DNA of 64,000 nucleotides from UKL13-3 sp943369665 (GTDB lineage: Bacteria > Bacteroidota > Bacteroidia > UKL13-3), in NCBI GenBank assembly GCA_943369665.1, contig CALRNX020000002.1, positions 197,587-261,586 on the forward strand, read 5' to 3'. The notes under the pieces are model-generated. The model was not told the DNA's origin. It made no database searches and was given only the letters and a program-made list of their open reading frames with translations. Made by a program: the position numbers and the translations under genes. Below, one piece after another: positions 47,173-59,700 of this stretch. Position 1 is the stretch's first letter; the number at the start of each line of letters is the position of its first letter.

Positions 47173-48033
47173 TTATTTTATTAAATTCATCAGGTAGCCA
47201 CCATAGCCACTCTTGAGCAATTTTTGGGCTTCGGCTTTAAGCTGTTCCTTATTGATCCAGCCATTTTTGTAAGCAATTTCTTCAATGCACCCCACTTTTA
47301 ATCCCTGGCGTTCTTCCAAAACCTGCACGAACTGGCCCGCTTGCATCAGCGATGCAAATGTCCCTGTATCCAACCAGGCAGTACCGCGTTGCAATACACC
47401 TACTTTTAGTTTTTTACGCTCAAGGTAAACTCTGTTCACATCTGTAATCTCCAATTCACCACGAGGTGATGGTTTGATGTTTTTGGCAATTTCCACTACA
47501 TCATTATCATAAAAATACAAACCGGGAACGGCATAATTCGATTTAGGCTGAGCCGGCTTTTCTTCAATGCTCAAGGCCGTCATATTCGCATCAAACTCTA
47601 CTACTCCGTAACGCTCCGGATCACTCACATGGTAAGCAAATACAACGCCTCCGTTTGGATCGTTATTTTCCTGCAATAACTGGCTCAAACCCGCACTAAA
47701 GAAAATATTATCACCAAGTACCAAGGCAACTTTATCCTTACCAATAAATTGCTCCCCAATGATAAACGCTTGTGCAAGTCCATCGGGACTTGGTTGTTCG
47801 GCATATTCAAAACGGCAACCGATTTGGCTTCCATCGCCCAACAATTTTTTAAATCCGGGTAGATCGTGTGGAGTAGAGATGATCAATATCTCATTGATTC
47901 CCGCCAACATCAATACCGATAGTGGGTAATAAATCATTGGTTTGTCGTACACCGGCATCAATTGTTTGCTTACTGCAAGTGTTAATGGATGCAAGCGGGT
48001 ACCGCTTCCTCCGGCAAGTATTATTCCTTTCAT
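47173..48033 (-). CDS. rfbA: Glucose-1-phosphate thymidylyltransferase
   Basis: 286 residues. Makes dTDP-glucose from glucose-1-P and dTTP. N-terminal nucleotide-binding motif GIILAGGSGTRLHPLTLAVS, then KQLMPVYDKPMIYYPLS, VLGDNIFF (metal Asp) and EEKPAQPKSNYAVPGLYFYD. Neighbours rfbB, the next step in the dTDP-6-deoxyhexose pathway. rfbC and rfbD are not in the window, so the end sugar is open. Confidence 0.96.
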   Translation of the reverse strand: MKGIILAGGSGTRLHPLTLAVSKQLMPVYDKPMIYYPLSVLMLAGINEILIISTPHDLPGFKKLLGDGSQIGCRFEYAEQPSPDGLAQAFIIGEQFIGKDKVALVLGDNIFFSAGLSQLLQENNDPNGGVVFAYHVSDPERYGVVEFDANMTALSIEEKPAQPKSNYAVPGLYFYDNDVVEIAKNIKPSPRGELEITDVNRVYLERKKLKVGVLQRGTAWLDTGTFASLMQAGQFVQVLEERQGLKVGCIEEIAYKNGWINKEQLKAEAQKLLKSGYGGYLMNLIK

Positions 48034-48089
48034 TCTGGTTGATTGGTTAATATGGGTAATAATTGATCGTTTTTAGAAAAGGTTTTCAA

Positions 48090-49148
48090 TTACCCTTTTG
48101 CGTACATTTTATCGTAATACTTCTGGTAGTCACCACTTGTTACTTCATCCATCCAAGCCTGATTTTGCATATACCAGTTAATGGTTTTTTCTATTCCTTC
48201 TTCAAACTGCAAAGAAGGTTTCCATCCAAGTTCGTTCATTATCTTATTGGCATCAATAGCATAACGCAAATCATGTCCTGCTCTGTCTGTTACATAGGTA
48301 ATCAGTTTTTCTGATTCCCCAACCGTACGACCCAAAATTTTGTCCATTGTTTTACAGATCACTTTGATCAGATCAATATTGGTCCATTCGTTAAAGCCTC
48401 CAATATTATAGGTTTCACCAACTTTTCCTTTGTGGAAAACATCATCAATAGCACGTGCATGGTCCACTACATATAACCAATCGCGCACATTTTCACCTTT
48501 CCCGTAAACAGGTAATGGTTTGTTGTTGCGGATATTGTTGATGAACAATGGAACCAATTTTTCAGGAAACTGATTCGGGCCGTAGTTATTGGAACAATTA
48601 CTTAATACTACTCGGATCTTATACGTGTTATGGTATGCTCTCACAAAATGATCACTTGCTGCTTTACTTGCCGAATATGGTGATTGAGGGTCGTAGGGCG
48701 TTGTTTCCAAAAAGAAACCGCCATCATGCAAACTTCCATATACTTCATCTGTAGATACATGGTAAAACAATTTGTCATCCATTTTATCCTTCCATGAAGT
48801 CTTTGCTGCATTTAATAAATTTACCGTACCAACCACATTGGTCATAACAAACTCCAGCGGATTGGTAATGCTTCGATCAACATGGCTTTCGGCTGCCAAA
48901 TGAATAACATCCGTAAAATGATGTTTTTCAAACAACGCGTTTATCTCTTCTGCATTTACCAAATCGGCTTTGATGAAATGATAGTTGGGAGCGTTTTCGA
49001 TATCCGTAATATTTTTTAAATTACCTGCGTATGTGAGTTTATCGAGGTTGTATATTTCGTACTCCGGGTATTTATTTACAAATAAACGAACCACGTGCGA
49101 ACCAATAAATCCGGCACCTCCTGTAATCAATATTCTCTTTTTTGTCAT
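48090..49148 (-). CDS. rfbB: dTDP-glucose 4,6-dehydratase
   Basis: 352 residues, extended SDR. NAD motif ILITGGAGFIGSHVVRLFVN, catalytic YHVSTDEVYGSLHD (Thr-Asp-Glu) and YSASKAASDHFVRAY (Tyr-x3-Lys). Produces dTDP-4-keto-6-deoxyglucose. Gap of 56 bases to rfbA; same operon direction. Confidence 0.95.
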   Translation of the reverse strand: MTKKRILITGGAGFIGSHVVRLFVNKYPEYEIYNLDKLTYAGNLKNITDIENAPNYHFIKADLVNAEEINALFEKHHFTDVIHLAAESHVDRSITNPLEFVMTNVVGTVNLLNAAKTSWKDKMDDKLFYHVSTDEVYGSLHDGGFFLETTPYDPQSPYSASKAASDHFVRAYHNTYKIRVVLSNCSNNYGPNQFPEKLVPLFINNIRNNKPLPVYGKGENVRDWLYVVDHARAIDDVFHKGKVGETYNIGGFNEWTNIDLIKVICKTMDKILGRTVGESEKLITYVTDRAGHDLRYAIDANKIMNELGWKPSLQFEEGIEKTINWYMQNQAWMDEVTSGDYQKYYDKMYAKG

Positions 49149-49187
49149 AATATTAACTGTTAGCTATTAACCGTTGGTTGTTAGCTC

Positions 49188-50207
49188 TTAATTTGTATTG
49201 TTCAATTTTAACTCCCACTTCCATGCTGTTTCCAAAGCATTTTCGAGGGTTCTTTCAGCCCGCCAATTTAATTCTTTCATTGCTTTATCACAAGAAGCAA
49301 AAATTTGCACCACATCGCCATCTCTTCTCGGGCCAATGGTATAATTTAATTTCTTCCCGCTCACTTTTTCAAAAGTGTTTACCACCTCTAATACCGTATT
49401 TCCATTACCTGTACCAATATTAAATACGGAGTACTTTTCAGCAGTCCTACTTAAAAAGTCGATGGCTTTTACGTGGGCTATTGCCAGGTCTACCACATGG
49501 ATATAATCGCGTACACAGCTACCGTCACGGGTAGGATAATCATTTCCAAATACCGTTAGGGATTGACGTTTGCCAATAGCCGTTTGCGTAATAAACGGGA
49601 CCAAATTATTGGGAACACCATTGGGTAATTCTCCAATCAAAGCAGTATCGTGTGCACCTATAGGGTTAAAATAACGCAGGGAAACAATTTTTGACATTGA
49701 TGATCTTGCCACATCCTGCAGGATCTCTTCACAAATTTTTTTGGTATTTCCATAAGGCGAATTCGCCTTAACCACTGCGGAATTTTCGGTGATGGGAAGC
49801 GCATCGGCACTCACATCTCCATAAACAGTGCAACTCGAAGAAAACACTAAATGAGAGACTCCATGTTTTTGCATGGCTTCCAATAAATTTACCGTACCTC
49901 CTACGTTGTTCTCATAATAGGCCAGCGGCTTCTGAACAGATTCGCCCACTGCTTTGTACGCAGCAAAGTGAATAACAGCCTGAATACCGGGATGCAATGT
50001 AAATACCGCATCAAGCGATGCTTTATCCCGAACATCAGCTTTGACAAAAGCAAACTCTTTACCCGTAATGGTTTTAATATTTTGAATAACAAATTCAGAT
50101 GAGTTCTCAAAGTTATCAATTGCCACCACATCATACCCTGCCTGTTGCAGTTCAACAATGGTATGCGAACCAATAAAACCTGTGCCTCCGGTTACGAGTA
50201 CTTTCAT
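49188..50207 (-). CDS. galE: UDP-glucose 4-epimerase
   Basis: 339 residues. VLVTGGTGFIGSHTIVELQQ, IHFAAYKAVGESVQKPLAYY, SSSCTVYGD and YGNTKKICEEI (Tyr-x3-Lys) are the GalE motifs, with the YFNPIGAHDTALIGE loop. Interconverts UDP-glucose and UDP-galactose for surface polysaccharide. First gene of the sugar cluster. Confidence 0.94.
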   Translation of the reverse strand: MKVLVTGGTGFIGSHTIVELQQAGYDVVAIDNFENSSEFVIQNIKTITGKEFAFVKADVRDKASLDAVFTLHPGIQAVIHFAAYKAVGESVQKPLAYYENNVGGTVNLLEAMQKHGVSHLVFSSSCTVYGDVSADALPITENSAVVKANSPYGNTKKICEEILQDVARSSMSKIVSLRYFNPIGAHDTALIGELPNGVPNNLVPFITQTAIGKRQSLTVFGNDYPTRDGSCVRDYIHVVDLAIAHVKAIDFLSRTAEKYSVFNIGTGNGNTVLEVVNTFEKVSGKKLNYTIGPRRDGDVVQIFASCDKAMKELNWRAERTLENALETAWKWELKLNNTN

Positions 50208-50244
50208 TCAATAATGGGTTTAATGATGCAAGATAACAATTTGA

Positions 50245-51408
50245 CTAATACTCAAACGTACCATGAGCAGATGTTATCACCACTCCTTTTTTGTCGGAAG
50301 CTTCCACTGTACCGACCACTTGCGCCTCTATATTAAATGAACGTGCAATATCGATAAGATGTTGTGCTGTGTGTTCATTTACATAAAACTCCAACAAACT
50401 TCCCATATTAAATACTTTGTACATTTCGTGCCAGGTACTATTGCTTTGTTGCTGGATCATTTTGAACAAAGGAGGCGTTTCGAACAGGTTGTTTTTAACA
50501 AACCGCAAACCATTTGTATAGTGAAGCACCTTGGTATGTGCACCTCCTGTACAATGGATCATGCCATGTATCTCGCTAAAATGATGATCAAAAATTTGTT
50601 TGATAACAGGAGAAAAAGTGCGGGTTGGCGACAAGATCATTTTGCCCACATTTAAGGGATGTCCATCAACAGTGTCGGTCAATTTTAAACCGCCTGTGTA
50701 CACCAACTCATCCGGCACCAATTGATCGTAACTTTCTTTTATGTTTTTATAATCGGCCGAAAGCACATCATGACGCGCCATGGTAAGACCATTGCTACCC
50801 ATTCCTGCATTGTATGTTTTTTCGTAAGTGGTTTGTCCGAAACTTGCAAAACCGACAATGACATCGCCCGGTTTGATGTTTTTATTATCAATAATATTGC
50901 TGCGTTTGGTGCGGGCCGTCACTGTTGAATCAACAATGATGGTTCTAACTAAATCGCCTACATCAGCCGTTTCTCCTCCGGTACTGTGGATATTTACTCC
51001 ATAACCGCGAAGCATTTCAATAAACTCCTCAGTTCCCTCAATAATGGTTTGAATAACCTCACCCGGGATTAAATTCTTATTGCGCCCGATGGTGGATGAG
51101 ATTAAAATATCCTGGTACACTCCGGCTGCAAGCAAATCGTTTGTGTTCATTACGATTGCATCCTGCGCAATGCCTTTCCATACACTTAAGTCACCGGTTT
51201 CTTTCCAGTACAAATAAGCCAGGCTACTTTTTGTTCCTGCGCCATCCGCATGCATCAGGTTGCAAAAAGCATCATCCCCACCCAAATAGTCGGGTACAAT
51301 TTTGCAAAAAGCCTGAGGGAACAGCCCTTTATCAATATTTTTAATGGCTGCGTGAACATCTTCTTTTTGAGAAGAAACACCGCGTTTCATGTATTTGTCG
51401 GAAGTCAT
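50245..51408 (-). CDS. purM: Phosphoribosylformylglycinamidine cyclo-ligase (AIR synthase)
   Basis: 387 residues. The AIR-synthase fold is seen in DYLGGDDAFCNLMHADGAGT, KGIAQDAIVMNTNDLLAAG, HSTGGETADVGD and VIVGFASFGQTTYEKTYNAG. Closes the imidazole ring in purine synthesis (FGAM + ATP to AIR). Bacteroidota have this divergent form, which lacks the N-terminal SYKDAGVD start of E. coli PurM. 37 bases upstream of galE, so possibly co-transcribed. Confidence 0.85.
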   Translation of the reverse strand: MTSDKYMKRGVSSQKEDVHAAIKNIDKGLFPQAFCKIVPDYLGGDDAFCNLMHADGAGTKSSLAYLYWKETGDLSVWKGIAQDAIVMNTNDLLAAGVYQDILISSTIGRNKNLIPGEVIQTIIEGTEEFIEMLRGYGVNIHSTGGETADVGDLVRTIIVDSTVTARTKRSNIIDNKNIKPGDVIVGFASFGQTTYEKTYNAGMGSNGLTMARHDVLSADYKNIKESYDQLVPDELVYTGGLKLTDTVDGHPLNVGKMILSPTRTFSPVIKQIFDHHFSEIHGMIHCTGGAHTKVLHYTNGLRFVKNNLFETPPLFKMIQQQSNSTWHEMYKVFNMGSLLEFYVNEHTAQHLIDIARSFNIEAQVVGTVEASDKKGVVITSAHGTFEY

Positions 51409-51484
51409 GTTAAAATGCTATTGGGTGGCAAAGGTAATATTTGCACTCGCATTCGGAAGGGAGAATTATGGGAAGTTTATCAGG

Positions 51485-53440
51485 TTATTTGCGCCTGCCC
51501 TTATACTCTGTACTGAGCACCCTGAAAGTAGTCCGCCTGTTTTCCTGGTGTTGTTCTTCGGTACAATCCACACCATCGGCACAATCATTTACCAGACGGG
51601 TTTCGCCATAACCTACAGCGGTTAAACGGTCTTTGCTGATCCCTTTTTGCGCCAAATAATCTACGCAACTTTGAGCACGTTTTTGCGAAAGCTTCAAATT
51701 GTAATCTTCAGGAGCACGGCTGTCTGTGTGTGAACCTAATTCGATGGTAATACCGGGATTGAGGACTAGAATAACAGCCAGCGAATCAAGCACTTTGGCC
51801 GCATCGGGGCGGATATTAAATTTATCGAGGTCGTAATAAATTCCCTGTAACGTAAACTCATAACTTTCAGTAGGAATCCCATCCAACACAAAATCAAGAA
51901 CGATGGTTGAATCTTTTTGGATATTCATTGACGAAACTCTGGAAACAGCTGAGGCAAAATATTTATCTTTTTGTGCCATGAGTTCAAGCTCTGTTTGCAA
52001 CGGAAGTTCTGTTACATACTCGCCATTCTCATTTGTTTTAATCGTAAAAGGAGCTTTATTATTTGTCACAGTAATATTGGCTGTTGGAATGGGTTGGCCG
52101 GTTTCTTTATCTGTTACTTTTCCTCTGGCTAAAAAAACAAATGGCTTAATGGTTATGGCATAAATATCGTCATCGCCTTTTCCACCAGGCCTGTTGGAAC
52201 AATAATAGGCTATCGGGGCATCGGGTCTTTGTATCTCGGATTTGGGCACAAATGAAATTCCAAAATCATCGCCACCACTGTTTACCGGAGATTGTAAATT
52301 CTCGGCCTTTTTAAATACTCCTGAAGAATCGGCTGTTTTAAACATATCCAAACCTCCCATACCGGGCCAACCTTTGGAAGCAAAATAAATAGTACCATCA
52401 TTTGCTACACTGGGAAACATATCATCTTCGTTGGTATTCACCAAGCTTCCCAGGTTTACAGGCTTTCCCCAGGAATCGTTAAACATCGTGTAGGGAATAT
52501 AATAAAGATCTTTTTCTCCAAATCCACCGGGCATATCACTGGCAAAAAACAATCTTTTTCCATCGGGACTCATGGCAGGATGCCCAACAGAAAAGGAGTC
52601 GCTGCAGAAAGGAAGTACTTTGGGCGCAGTCCACAGGTCATTTTGTTTATATGAAACATAAATTTTACAGTTCAATCCTTTTCCATCTGCACCATTACAT
52701 TGGGTAAAATAGAGTGTGGTTCCGGTACTATCCACCCATCCAGCTCCTTCATTAAAATTAGAGTTTACACTTCCTTTCAAATTGGTTGGGGCACTCCAGG
52801 TATCGGAGCTTTGGGTCGATTCAAAAAAGTCAGAACATTTTTGACCGGTCCATTCAAAAATTTCGTTCCCGGTAGCTTCTTTCCTTGAGGATGCCCAAAT
52901 CATTTTACCCTGAGAATAATAAGGTGAGTAATCCGAAAACTCTGTATTGAGTTCTGGAACTTCCAACACATTTAACTTTTGTGGATTGGCCTTCCATTGT
53001 TGGGCATTGGCACAGGCCTGCATTTCCCGAATAGCATTTTTATCTCCCGGCACTTCAAACAAATAATCGCCAAACTGGCGGCTCGCTTCCTCATACCTTT
53101 CAAAATTTTTGAGCAATAAACCGTATGAGTAAATGATGCGAACATCAGGATATTTAGTATTCACCAACTTTTCATACCATTCAAATGCCTGCTTAAAATT
53201 ATTGGCTTTGCGGTAGCTTTCGGCTACCATAAAGAGCATTTCATTTTGCAATTCTTCGTCTTTTATTTTGGAATACAACTTTTTGTACAACCCCGCTGCT
53301 GTGTTATACTTTTTAATATCGTAAGTCAGTTTGGCTTTTTGAATTTCCAGTTGAAGTTGCACGGATTGGGGTTGTTGCGCCTTAACAAAGGAGAAACAAA
53401 GTAGCATACACAAAAACAGATAAGATAAACGCATAAGCAA
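51485..53440 (-). CDS. PorE-like OmpA-family protein (TPR, PD40 propeller, CRD, OmpA)
   Basis: 651 residues, signal peptide MLMRLSYLFLCMLLCFSFVK-AQ. TPR-like helices (about 25-130), a PD40/WD40-like beta-propeller (about 155-420, with SPDGKRLFFASDMPGG and NDGTIYFASKGWPGMGGLDM), a carboxypeptidase-regulatory-like domain (about 425-500, ARGKVTDKETGQPIPTANIT) and an OmpA peptidoglycan-binding domain (about 525-640, LGSHTDSRAPEDYNLKLSQK). This is the exact domain order of PorE of the type IX secretion machinery, but Bacteroidota carry several such paralogues and this one has no lipobox, so the PorE role is not proven. It lies next to a T9SS substrate gene. Confidence 0.82.
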   Translation of the reverse strand: MLMRLSYLFLCMLLCFSFVKAQQPQSVQLQLEIQKAKLTYDIKKYNTAAGLYKKLYSKIKDEELQNEMLFMVAESYRKANNFKQAFEWYEKLVNTKYPDVRIIYSYGLLLKNFERYEEASRQFGDYLFEVPGDKNAIREMQACANAQQWKANPQKLNVLEVPELNTEFSDYSPYYSQGKMIWASSRKEATGNEIFEWTGQKCSDFFESTQSSDTWSAPTNLKGSVNSNFNEGAGWVDSTGTTLYFTQCNGADGKGLNCKIYVSYKQNDLWTAPKVLPFCSDSFSVGHPAMSPDGKRLFFASDMPGGFGEKDLYYIPYTMFNDSWGKPVNLGSLVNTNEDDMFPSVANDGTIYFASKGWPGMGGLDMFKTADSSGVFKKAENLQSPVNSGGDDFGISFVPKSEIQRPDAPIAYYCSNRPGGKGDDDIYAITIKPFVFLARGKVTDKETGQPIPTANITVTNNKAPFTIKTNENGEYVTELPLQTELELMAQKDKYFASAVSRVSSMNIQKDSTIVLDFVLDGIPTESYEFTLQGIYYDLDKFNIRPDAAKVLDSLAVILVLNPGITIELGSHTDSRAPEDYNLKLSQKRAQSCVDYLAQKGISKDRLTAVGYGETRLVNDCADGVDCTEEQHQENRRTTFRVLSTEYKGRRK

Positions 53441-53789
53441 TTATACTAAACGAAAATGATTATACTATTATTGGCATCATGCCAACCAGAATTTTAAGCG
53501 ATTCAAATTGGAGGCAAGAACAAAAAATAGTCAAACCAGTAATCGTCCTCATTCCACACAAATCCAGAACACATTTTACATATAATTAGGCGTAAAATGG
53601 ACAGGCAGCTCTCCTGAACAAAATATTTAAATATTCCCGATTAGTGGTTTTGTCTTCTTTACTTGTTACTTCATCTTTGTATAAGTTGGCTTATTTTTTC
53701 TGCAAGACTGGAATTTTATCTTGTATTTGTATACATTAGTAGTGTAAATTTGGATGTTACAACTCTTTTAACAGATCACTATTGACAAT
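53441..53789. other. Regulatory gap between two divergent surface-protein genes
   Basis: 349 bases with no credible gene; holds the promoter at 53721 for the plus-strand giant gene. The part nearer 53441 shows no recognisable element. Confidence 0.5.
53721..53752 (+). promoter_or_regulatory. Bacteroidota-type promoter of the third T9SS gene
   Basis: TTG (53721-53723), 21 bases, TAAATTTG (53745-53752), 37 bases before the ATG. Confidence 0.55.
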
Positions 53790-56700
53790 ATGAAAAAAAT
53801 ATACTTATTAATCACAAGTATTTTCACCCTACTATGTTTACAAGTTGCCGCCCAAACACCATACTACTATAACGGAGTAGGTATTGTCACCAGTACTGCT
53901 TCCTGGGGAATAAACACGGACGGAAGCGGAGCGAATCCCAGCGACTTTATCAGCAATGACCAAATTTTCAACCTTGTCAATGGTGCCGGCAGTGCTACAT
54001 TAACAGCCAACTGGACGGTATCGGGTACTAATTCAAAGATTGTTATCGGTGACGGGGTTGTTCCTTTTAACCTATCAACAAGCACCTTTACGGTAACAGG
54101 AACGGTAGACATTTCCAACCTTGGCGTTTTTACAGTTCAAAGTACAACTTCTCCATTTACACTGGGAGCACTTGCAGCAGGTTCCACTGTTGATTATGCT
54201 TTGGATGGAACCCAATCGGTGAGAACAGGAACCTATCATCACCTTACATTAAGTAATGCAACGGCTTCACGATTAAAAACGGCTAGTGGAGCGATAACAG
54301 TGAATGGAATACTAACTGTAACAACTTTAAACACCTTGGTTATGGGGGCCAATGTTCTTTCAGGTACAATTGCCTCTACTTCGGGAAATGGAACGATTAC
54401 AACCACCAATACCTCCGTAAACCCACTTCCGGATGCTGTAACATGGACCCAGTCTGTACAATATAACGGAACTACATCACACGCATTACCAAATGGCACT
54501 TACGAAAATTTAACTATCGGTGGAAGCAATGATACCAAAACAGCTAATGGAAATATTACGGTAAACAGTGTTTTAGATGTGGTATCGGGAAATACATTAG
54601 CGATGACAACTTTTGCATTAAGCGGATTGGCTTCTGCTCCAACAGGAACCGGAACCATTACCACTACTCATACGGCTACAGCCAATCCTATTCCCTCTGG
54701 AATTACCTGGACACAAACGGTTAGTTATTTAGCAACGACCACGCAAACAATTGTGAATGGAACATACCAAAATCTTACCGTTGGAGGAGGAGGAAGTGTA
54801 GTTAAATCGCCAACGGCAAATGTAAATGTAATTGGTACCCTTACAGTCAATACGTCAACGATCTTTGATCTATTAACGTTTGACTTATCTTGTACAACCA
54901 TTACCAACAGTGGAACAATCCGTACACAAAGTACAAGTGCAAGTCCAATACCTTCAGGAAAAACAATAGGGGGTACCTTTTTGTACAATAGCACCAGCCC
55001 ACAAACTGTAGTAGCAGGTTCATATACTACTATAAATACCAGTGGGGGCGATAGAACCATTTCCAACTCAGACACGTTTGCAATTGTAACAGCCTGGACA
55101 ACGGGAAGTGGTGTTATTGATTTAACCGGAACCAGCGTTGCCCTCAGGGGAACAACAGTTACCTTAACCATTACCGGACAAACTGCAATGACATTTAACA
55201 ACTTAGTTGTATCAGGTGCAGGAACAAAAACATTTTCGAATACTAATGCAATCATTACCATTAACGGAAACTTAACGATTCCGGGAACTACTACTTATGT
55301 TTTGGCAATGGGAACCAACAAATTGGTTTTTGGAGGCGGACATTCACTCAGCGGTACCGGAACTTTAACAACAGCTCATACATCAACTACAGAACCCATT
55401 CCGAATGGAACCGTATGGCCTTTTATTGTTAACTATAGTTCTGCAGCGAGCCAGTCGGTTTCGACAGGAACATATGGAAGGTTAATTATTTCGGGAAATG
55501 GAACTTCAACAGTAAATGGTGATATTACTGTAAACGACTCATTAGCGGTAACAGCAGGAACCTTAGCAATGGGAACTAATTTATTATTAGGTGCGATTGC
55601 AGGAAATGGCGGAACAGGAATAGGAGGTGTAGCAGCAGCCGTTATTTCAACCCTGAACACAACAGCAACACCACTGCCTGTGGGCAGAGTATGGCCTATG
55701 AGTGTAACATATGCAGCAGCAGCCAATCAAACCATTGTTGACGGAACGTATAATGCTGCATTGACCATATCAGGAGGAGCAAGTGGTATAAAAACGGCAT
55801 CTGGAAACTTGACTATTGGTACTACCTTAACTGTGGCAGCAAGTACTATTTTAGACATGTCTACTTTTGCACTAAGCGCATTAACCTTTACAAGCAGTGG
55901 AACCATTCGCACACAAAATACAAGCGCAACACCAATATCTTCGGGTAAAACAATAGGAGGTACAGTTGAGTACAACGGAGCCGGTTCACAAACAGTTGTT
56001 CATGGAACGTATACGAATTTGGATATCAGTGGCGGAACAAGGGATTTATCGGGATTGGGAGATATTGTTGTTGGAGGAACATTAACTGCTACAACGGGCA
56101 CCATCAATGGTGGTACTTCAAATGTTAGGTTAACAGGAGGAAATTTAAATATTACGCTGGGTGCATCGGGATCATTTAATAATTTTAGGGTGGTAGGAAC
56201 CGGGACAAGAACAGTTGTAGCGGGAAGCGGCTCCTTATCTGTAAATGGAGAATTGGAAGTACATTCTGTAAGAACATTGGCCTTAAACGACAATCAGTTG
56301 TTAGGTACAATAACTACCAATACCGGAACAGGAACAATTACCACAACAAGGGCCACAGCGGCTATTCCTGCCGGTAAAACATGGACATTATCTGTTTCCT
56401 ACAGCGGAACAACCCAAGAAGTAATTGGTGGCACATACAGACGCTTGTTAATTGCCGGAACATTGACCAAAACGGCAACCGGAACTGTAACTGTAAACGA
56501 TACTTTAAATATTGGATCTCCACTGGATATGTCTACGTTCCAACTAACCGGAACGCTTACTTCAATATTGGGAACAGCAACACTGACCACGGCCAACGAA
56601 GACCCTACTGCTCCTATCCCTGCAGGAAGAACATGGTTATCTACAACAGTATTTTACAATTCAGCTAATATGCAAACCGTGGTAAACGGACAATATGTAG

Positions 56701-59700
56701 CCTTAAACTTAACAGGAGGAGACAGAACATTATCGCCAACCGATACCATTAAGGTTTCAGGTGCATTCACTGCTGGAAGTGGAACTTATACTTCAACAGG
56801 ATCAACATTTGCGTTGAATGGAGCAACTACTCAAACATTTAACGGAGGGGGAAATACTTTCAATAATTTCGCGATCATTTTGGGGACTACAAAAACCGTT
56901 GCGGTAAATGGCTTTAATGTTGATGGCCAGTTAACGGTTAATTCTGGTTCAACCCTGGCTATGGCAACGTTTCAACTTGGAGGAGCTATTGCTTCAACCA
57001 ATGGAACGGGTTTAATTACCACTGCTTGTGTTGCTGGCAATCCATTGCCAAATGGCGAAACCTGGAGTCAGGCGGTAACCTATAATGCAGCAACACAGAA
57101 TGTAGCTGATGGTATTTATAATAATACGTTAACCATTGCTACCACAGGTACCAAAACTGCATTAGGCAATATTACGGCTAATGGAACTTTAACTGTAACA
57201 GCTACCTTAAATATGGGAACATTTTTATTGGATGGTTCGCTTACAGGAATCTCGGGCACAGGAACAATTATTACCCAAAATGTTTCATCTGCACCTATTC
57301 CGGAAGGAAAAACATGGTCGCAGAATATAACTTATAATAGCACATCTCCTCAAACAGTTGTTTCCGGTGTGTATTCGCTTGCCCTCAATGTAAATGGAGG
57401 AGACAGAACGTTTTCAAGCCTTGCAACCATTACTGTTGGCGGAGCCTTTACAGCCAGTACAGGTGCTGCAGTTTATACAACAACAGGTACTATTTTCAAT
57501 TTTAGTTCAACAGTATCCCAAACCATAACACTGCAAGCTAATTTCCCGTTTATCAACGTACAGTTTAACGGAGCACATACGGCAACCATTTCCGGAAGCT
57601 TTACCGTAGCAACAGCTCTTCAAATAGTTTCGGGAACTATTGTAAACATGGGAACAGGTGCATTGGGAGGTGCTGCGCTCACAACCTTTGGAACAGGTGC
57701 ATTGAGAACACAAAACACCTCGGCAACACCCATACCATCCGGCAGAACATGGACATTCAGAATGAGTTTTGATGCCAATGCCAACCAAACGATTCCTGCT
57801 GCAACATTTAGTGGTGGATTATTTGTATCCGGAACAACGGGATCGAGAACCAAAACATTGGCAGGTGATATTTCTGTGGATGATACCCTTTCGATCACCA
57901 CAACTTTTGCAACACTTGTACTTGGAGGTAATACCCTTACCTTAAATGGTATTATTAACCCGGCACAAACAGGTACCATTACAGGTGGATTAACTTCGAA
58001 TATTGTCATCGGAAGTGGTTCGGCTGATGCAGGAATTTTAAACATGACCCAAACCAATACCACTACACGAAGCCTGAATAACTTAACCATTTCACGAAAT
58101 ACCGGTGGTACAGCATTAACATTGGGCAACGAAGTAAGATTGATCAATGTATTATCGCTTACCGATGGAACCTTGGCGTCAAACGGAAACCTGGTATTTG
58201 TATCAACCGGAGTAAGCACAAGTGCTCAAATAGATGAAGTTACCGGAACCGGAAATGTGAGTGGGGATGTGGTTGTTCAACGGTTTATAGATGGACAGCC
58301 CGTTGCTACGAACGTTCGCTGGAGATTCTTAGCATCACCGGTTAATACATCAACCGGAATTGACGATAACTGGCAAAAACAAATTTATATTACAGGCTCA
58401 GGTACTGGAGGAACATTGTGCCCATCACTTACACCTCATACAAATGGAATTGACCCCACACCATCAAACAGTCCTTCGTTTTATACCCGTAATGCTGCTA
58501 CCGACACTTGGGAACCTTTGGCCAATACCAATGCTACCGAATTGGTAACGGGTGTTGGATACCGCGTATTTTATAGGGGAAGCCGTTCTCAAAGCTGTAT
58601 AAATGTGTTTACAGATAATCCACCTGCACCTATTGATACCACGTTGGTGGCAACGGGAACATTGGCTATCGGTACTCAAATCATTACAGGTTCCAATATT
58701 GCAGGCAGGTATTCACTGGCAGGAAATCCTTTCCAGGCAACTATTGACTGGGAGTCTCCGGCAATTGTACGTTCCAATATTTCGTCTACCATCTCTACCT
58801 TCAGACCCAATACAACGAATGGTGCTTATGCATATTATACGGTGGGTGTGGGAGGAACCAATGGCATGACCCAATACATGAGCCCGGGAACTGGATTCTG
58901 GATCCAAACGGTATCGGCAGGAGCTGCAAGTGTTTCGATCGGTGAAGCAGCAAAAGTAGTGAGCCAAGGTGGTGACGGATTCTTTAAAACAGCCCCGGTT
59001 GAAGACAAAGTATTACGCATTAAATTGTTTGAAACAGGTCAAACAGAATACTTGGACGAAGCAATCATCTCACAAAGAACAAATGCTGATTGGGCATATA
59101 ATCCAGGTGAAGAAGCTCAAAAAATCGGGTTTACAACAGGCCTAATCCAATTGCAGGTTCCGAATGCAGCAACTAAATATGCCATTTGTGTTGTTCCTGG
59201 ATTTGAAGGAACAAACAACCGCATTTATATTGATGCAAAAACAGTAATAGGTACAAACTATACATTGAATTTTGCCGGTGTAACAACCTTTGATCCTACA
59301 CTTGGATTTACCTTGTACGATACGTATACCGGAACCAATCAGGACTTAAGAACAAATGTTGTATATAATTTTACAACACCGGATGCAGCATCAATTGCTG
59401 CCAATCGTTTTTATATTTTGTTCACTCCAAATGCAGCGCCATTGCCTGTAAAATTGATCAGCTTTAAAGGCGAACGTACTGCACAAAATGAAACAGCACT
59501 CAACTGGCAAACTGCCAGTGAAGAAGGAAGCGACCGTTTTGAAATAGAGCGCAGCGTAGATGGAAGATCGTTTACAATGATCGGTGCAAGCAAAGCAGCT
59601 AAATACAGTTCGAAAACGGTGCGCTATGCATTTATTGATAATGCACCTGTAATGAATGAAGTTAACTATTACCGTTTGAAACAAGTTGATTTGAACGGAA

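Noticed and set aside
54725..58219. Long minus-strand frames opposite the third T9SS gene
   Set aside because: Low-complexity V/P-rich shadows of the Thr/Gly-rich repeats on the plus strand. The same holds for the frames opposite 1666-10761 and 17818-19014.
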